Below, in pieces: positions 5,220 through 7,539 of a stretch of DNA of 7,539 nucleotides. The notes beneath the pieces were generated by a model. The model was given only the letters and a program-made list of their open reading frames with translations. It had not been told where the DNA came from and did not search any database. The stretch comes from Ruminococcaceae bacterium UBA2806 (GTDB taxonomy: Bacteria > Bacillota > Clostridia > Oscillospirales > Acutalibacteraceae). Within the stretch, counting starts at the first letter, position 1; each line of letters opens with the position of its first letter. Position numbers and translations under genes: made by a program. The stretch is from contig DEHG01000026.1 in NCBI GenBank assembly GCA_002351795.1, forward strand, positions 1 to 7,539, written 5' to 3'.

Positions 5220-6485
5220 ATGAAATCACCGCTTGCGGACAGACTCAGACCGCAGACAATTGATGATATAGTCGGGCAGCACCATCTTCTGGATGAGGGA
5301 CGTCCGCTGAGAAATATAATCGGCTCGGGACAGATACCGAATATGGTATTTTACGGTCCTTCCGGAGTCGGAAAAACAACTCTTGCCTCCATAATAGCAA
5401 AACAGACAAACCGTACATTCCGCAAGCTTAACGGAACGACTGCCTCTACATCTGATATCAAGGAGATTTTTTCCGAACTTGATGGATTCAGCGGGATAAA
5501 CGGAATTTTGCTGTACCTTGACGAGATACAGTATTTCAATAAAAAGCAGCAGCAGACTTTGCTTGAATATATTGAAAACGGAAGCATTACTCTTATTGCA
5601 TCGACTACAGAAAATCCTTACTTCTATGTGTACAGCGCCATTCTCAGCCGTTCAACTGTATTTGAATTCAAGCCTGTTGAAAAGGAAGATGTATTAGCGG
5701 CTGTAAAACGTGCATATGCTTATCTCGGCAAAGAGCTTGATGCAAATATCGAAGTCGAACCAAAGGCAGCGGAGCATATAGCCTATGCCTGCGGAGGTGA
5801 CGTCCGCAAAGCGCTGAATGCTGCGGAGCTGTCAGTAATTGCAGCGGGAAGATATGAAAAGAATATAAAAATAACGCTTGAAAATGTATCACAGCTTACA
5901 CAAAAAAGCGCTGTAAGGTATGACAAAGAGGGTGACGAGCATTACGATCTTCTTTCTGCATTCCAGAAATCCATGAGAGGGAGCGACCCTGATGCTGCGA
6001 TACTCTATCTTGCGAGGATACTTGCGGCAAATGATCTGCCGTCTGCCTGCCGTCGGCTTATGGTATGCGCTTGTGAGGATGTTGGTCTTGCAAACCCGCA
6101 GATAATACCGATTGTAAAAGCTGCAGTAGATGCGGCAATGATGGTCGGTCTGCCGGAAGCGAGGATACCGCTTGCGGATGCCGTTATACTTGTGGCTCAG
6201 TCGCCTAAATCAAATTCAGCATATATGGCAATAAATAAAGCTATGGCTGATGTTGAGTCGGGCAAGGCGGGAGGCTTCCCGAGACAGCTGCAAAACAAGC
6301 ATTATGACGGGGCGGATGCAAAAATAAAGGGACAGTTTTATCTGTATCCCCATGATTATCCGAACCACTGGGTACAGCAGCAGTATCTGCCGGACGGCGT
6401 TAAGGATGCGGTTTACTATGAGCCCGGAAACAATAAAACAGAACAGGCTTATAAAGCTTACTGGGAAAAAATCAAAATGTCATAA
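5220..6485 (+). CDS. rarA: Replication-associated recombination protein A (RarA/MgsA), AAA+ ATPase
   Basis: A 421-residue cytoplasmic AAA+ ATPase related to the clamp-loader and RuvB group; bacterial RarA and eukaryotic WRNIP1/Mgs1 act at stalled replication forks together with SSB and RecA. Walker A is GPSGVGKTT (46-54), Walker B LLYLDE (97-102), sensor 1 TTENP (129-133), the arginine finger Arg144 in LSRS, and sensor 2 Arg196 in GGDVRKALN. The C-terminal tetramerisation part is complete (HYDLLSAFQKSMRGSDPDAA, then CEDVGLANP and QSPKSNSAYMA) and ends with HDYPNHWVQQQYLPD. Length matches B. subtilis RarA. The Walker B loop reads DEIQYFNK where many RarA have DEIHRFNK. The start has AGAGGAGG (5205-5212) 7 nt upstream. 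It is a single-gene unit, convergent with the Rpn gene. No U-tract terminator follows on this strand; the hairpin at 6545-6584 is the nearest candidate. Confidence 0.96.
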   Translation: MKSPLADRLRPQTIDDIVGQHHLLDEGRPLRNIIGSGQIPNMVFYGPSGVGKTTLASIIAKQTNRTFRKLNGTTASTSDIKEIFSELDGFSGINGILLYLDEIQYFNKKQQQTLLEYIENGSITLIASTTENPYFYVYSAILSRSTVFEFKPVEKEDVLAAVKRAYAYLGKELDANIEVEPKAAEHIAYACGGDVRKALNAAELSVIAAGRYEKNIKITLENVSQLTQKSAVRYDKEGDEHYDLLSAFQKSMRGSDPDAAILYLARILAANDLPSACRRLMVCACEDVGLANPQIIPIVKAAVDAAMMVGLPEARIPLADAVILVAQSPKSNSAYMAINKAMADVESGKAGGFPRQLQNKHYDGADAKIKGQFYLYPHDYPNHWVQQQYLPDGVKDAVYYEPGNNKTEQAYKAYWEKIKMS

Positions 6486-6534
6486 AACGGTAGAAAAAAG
6501 CTATGTCGGAACAAATGAAAAAATTGATATAATT

Positions 6535-6584
6535 TCAAAAAAGAGATAGTGGTTAGTGAACATTTCTGATCACTAACCACTATC
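6535..6584 (-). terminator. Terminator hairpin between rarA and the Rpn gene, polarity favours the Rpn strand
   Basis: GATAGTGGTTAGTGA (6545-6559) and TCACTAACCACTATC (6570-6584) form a perfect 15-bp stem with a 10-nt loop. On the minus strand the stem is followed by TCTTTTTTGAAA (6533-6544), a fair U-tract, so it ends the Rpn transcript 14 nt after its stop. On the plus strand it is followed by TGCTGACTTC, with no U-run, so it could only slow or stabilise rarA mRNA. Confidence 0.75.
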
Positions 6585-6597
6585 TGCTGACTTCTGC

Positions 6598-6816
6598 TCA
6601 GCAATTCATGGCAAGCAAAGTTTCGATCTCACTTTCGGGCATCTCAAACATCTCTGACAGCTGCTTTATAGAGTTGCCTAACTTTATAAGCTTTTTAAGC
6701 AGTTTTGCTTCGCCTTCTGCTCTTCCTTCTGCTCTTCCCTGATCTCTTTCCATTTTTTTAACAGCAATATCATATTGATTGCGCTGATATTCTTCATCAA
6801 ATAATTCAGACATCAT
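6598..6816 (-). CDS. Possible internal small protein (RpnS-like) translated from within the Rpn gene
   Basis: Inside the Rpn gene and in the same frame, two successive Met codons (residues 227-228; 6811-6816) are preceded by a perfect AAGGAGG (6825-6831) with an 8-nt spacer. This is better than the ribosome site of the full-length gene. Translation from here gives 72 residues starting MMSELFDEEYQ, including the GRAEG repeat and the C-terminal helical end but none of the nuclease. Intragenic small proteins made from the 3' part of rpn genes, which inhibit the toxic full-length nuclease, are described in E. coli; that this one works the same way is inference. The motif could also be chance, because it encodes KKEVY in the main frame. 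I see no clear internal promoter, so the same mRNA would be used. Confidence 0.5.
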   Translation of the reverse strand: MMSELFDEEYQRNQYDIAVKKMERDQGRAEGRAEGEAKLLKKLIKLGNSIKQLSEMFEMPESEIETLLAMNC

Positions 6817-7494
6817 GGTGTAGACCTCCTTTTTATGAAAAGTGAGAAAATCTGTAAGATATCCCTTTTCCTGACATATACGTATCGTTTCCTTGATACA
6901 GTCAATCTTATTTTTGTGGATCTTACGCTGCTCGTCATAGACTTTGCAAAAGCCAATATACTGACCATAAATCGTATCTGTACCCGGATGTTTCAGAATT
7001 TTTACTTTAACATCTACCGGGCCTTCTCCGCTAAAATAATCTTCATTGAGAGATATTTCATTATGAACATCCTTGTCGCCGGTGTAAATGATATATAATT
7101 CCGGCTTTGGCAGTTTTATTCTTTTATATGTGTGCTCGCTTTGTTGTGTTTCTCTCAGATAGCGGCGGTAAGATTCTGACAAGTAAAATAATATTCTTAA
7201 AGTCAGATTTTCCGTCCATTTGCTTTGTGCTTCAAAAAGCAGGATTATTTTTTCAGATCCGGCTGTCGTTACAATAAAGCCCAGATCATTTAAAAGATCA
7301 TTGATAACAACTGATGTGAGCGTGTCAGGCTCTATGTCATTTATTGTGACCGTAATATCATCAGGATGCAGATCCCTATACAGTGTTAATAAATTTTCCC
7401 GTTTCTCAAACAGCTTTGAAAAAACGCTGTCTTTTGCTTTTTTCTTAACAGTTCTGCTGTCCTGCCGTATATCATCTGTATCCAATTTAATCAT
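6598..7494 (-). CDS. Rpn-family PD-(D/E)XK nuclease (recombination-promoting nuclease / putative transposase)
   Basis: A 298-residue full-length member of the Rpn / PDDEXK_2 family. The N-terminal part KKAKDSVFSKLF (18-29), RENLLTLYRDLHPDD (32-46) and the nuclease core fit the family. Asp70 in NDLGFIV and Glu88-x-Gln90 in LLFEAQSKW form the PD-(D/E)XK-like active site, with Gln in place of the usual Lys, as is normal in this family. SESYRRYLRE (106-115) follows. The C-terminus has the usual GRAEGRAEGEA repeat (253-263) and a short helix-turn-helix-like end (LLKKLIKLGNSIKQLSEMF). E. coli Rpn proteins are DNA endonucleases that promote recA-independent recombination and act against phage. The start is ATG 7494 with AAGGA (7505-7509) 10 nt upstream; the ATG inside that spacer is out of frame and closes at once. 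No transposon ends or partner genes are visible. It converges on rarA, with which it shares a DNA-recombination theme but no transcript. Confidence 0.93.
   Translation of the reverse strand: MIKLDTDDIRQDSRTVKKKAKDSVFSKLFEKRENLLTLYRDLHPDDITVTINDIEPDTLTSVVINDLLNDLGFIVTTAGSEKIILLFEAQSKWTENLTLRILFYLSESYRRYLRETQQSEHTYKRIKLPKPELYIIYTGDKDVHNEISLNEDYFSGEGPVDVKVKILKHPGTDTIYGQYIGFCKVYDEQRKIHKNKIDCIKETIRICQEKGYLTDFLTFHKKEVYTMMSELFDEEYQRNQYDIAVKKMERDQGRAEGRAEGEAKLLKKLIKLGNSIKQLSEMFEMPESEIETLLAMNC
6713..6736 (-). repeat. Perfect 12-bp tandem repeat coding for RAEG units in the Rpn C-terminus
   Basis: The unit CCTTCTGCTCTT (plus strand) occurs twice in direct succession at 6713-6724 and 6725-6736. It encodes the (G)RAEG repeat. 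Because the unit is a multiple of three, gain or loss of copies would change protein length without a frameshift. Confidence 0.8.
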
Positions 7495-7504
7495 CCCCTG
7501 TCAT

Positions 7505-7522
7505 TCCTTCTATACCATTATA
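7505..7522 (-). promoter_or_regulatory. Extended -10 promoter and ribosome site of the Rpn gene
   Basis: On the minus strand TATAAT (7517-7522) is preceded by TGG, forming an extended -10; the matching -35 would lie past the window end. AAGGA (7505-7509) follows. Predicted transcription would begin near 7510, so the leader is very short (about 16 nt). Confidence 0.5.
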
Positions 7523-7539
7523 CCATATTGACAATAAAA

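Noticed and set aside
6598..7494. The Rpn gene as part of an insertion sequence
   Set aside because: Despite the family label of putative transposase, I see no terminal inverted repeats or target duplication. The hairpin at 6545-6584 has both arms on one side of the gene.
7499..7507. TGTCATTCC near the Rpn start, identical to part of the repeat element's inner arm
   Set aside because: Only 9 bases match, it overlaps the ribosome-site region of the Rpn gene, and there is no partner arm nearby.

Overview
The window looks like chromosomal DNA of a low-to-moderate GC (about 40% by eye) Gram-positive anaerobe of the class Clostridia, probably a Ruminococcus-like member of the Oscillospiraceae. 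The reasons are strong AGGAGG-type ribosome binding sites, TTGACA/TATAAT promoters (several with an extended TGn -10), U-tract terminators, a clostridial-type G5/3D-domain wall protein and an Rpn-type nuclease of the kind common in these bacteria. This placement is inferred from gene style, not from a marker gene.

Layout. Positions 1-49 hold the 5' part of a tRNA-Arg(ACG) gene on the minus strand, cut by the window edge, with its own promoter. Divergent from it is a small stand-alone two-CBS (Bateman) protein (225-638). A near-consensus promoter (723-751) then starts a three-gene operon: a TatD-family metal-dependent hydrolase (781-1542), an SDR oxidoreductase (1579-2331) and an unrecognised 209-residue protein whose C-terminal half resembles flavin-dependent thymidylate synthase ThyX but lacks its RHR signature (2345-2974). 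The operon ends at a strong terminator (3018-3064).

A gene-free stretch of about 900 bases follows. It carries a 121-bp MITE-like nested palindrome flanked by a near-perfect direct repeat (3099-3242), then AT-rich DNA with TGTAA-type repeat half-sites, and finally a very good promoter and short hairpin leader for a secreted G5/3D-domain cell-wall protein (3882-5054), which has its own terminator. Next comes rarA (5220-6485), the AAA+ replication-associated recombination factor, preceded by a hairpin-bearing leader. On the opposite strand, converging on rarA, is a full-length Rpn-family PD-(D/E)XK nuclease (6598-7494). A 15-bp perfect hairpin, with its U-tract on the minus-strand side, separates the two.

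The most interesting observation is a perfect Shine-Dalgarno (AAGGAGG, 8-nt spacer) inside the Rpn gene, in front of two in-frame Met codons. It would give a separate 72-residue C-terminal protein. This is the layout of the intragenic antitoxins described for Escherichia coli Rpn anti-phage proteins, and it suggests a self-contained toxin/antitoxin defence gene here. Most other genes are ordinary housekeeping functions.
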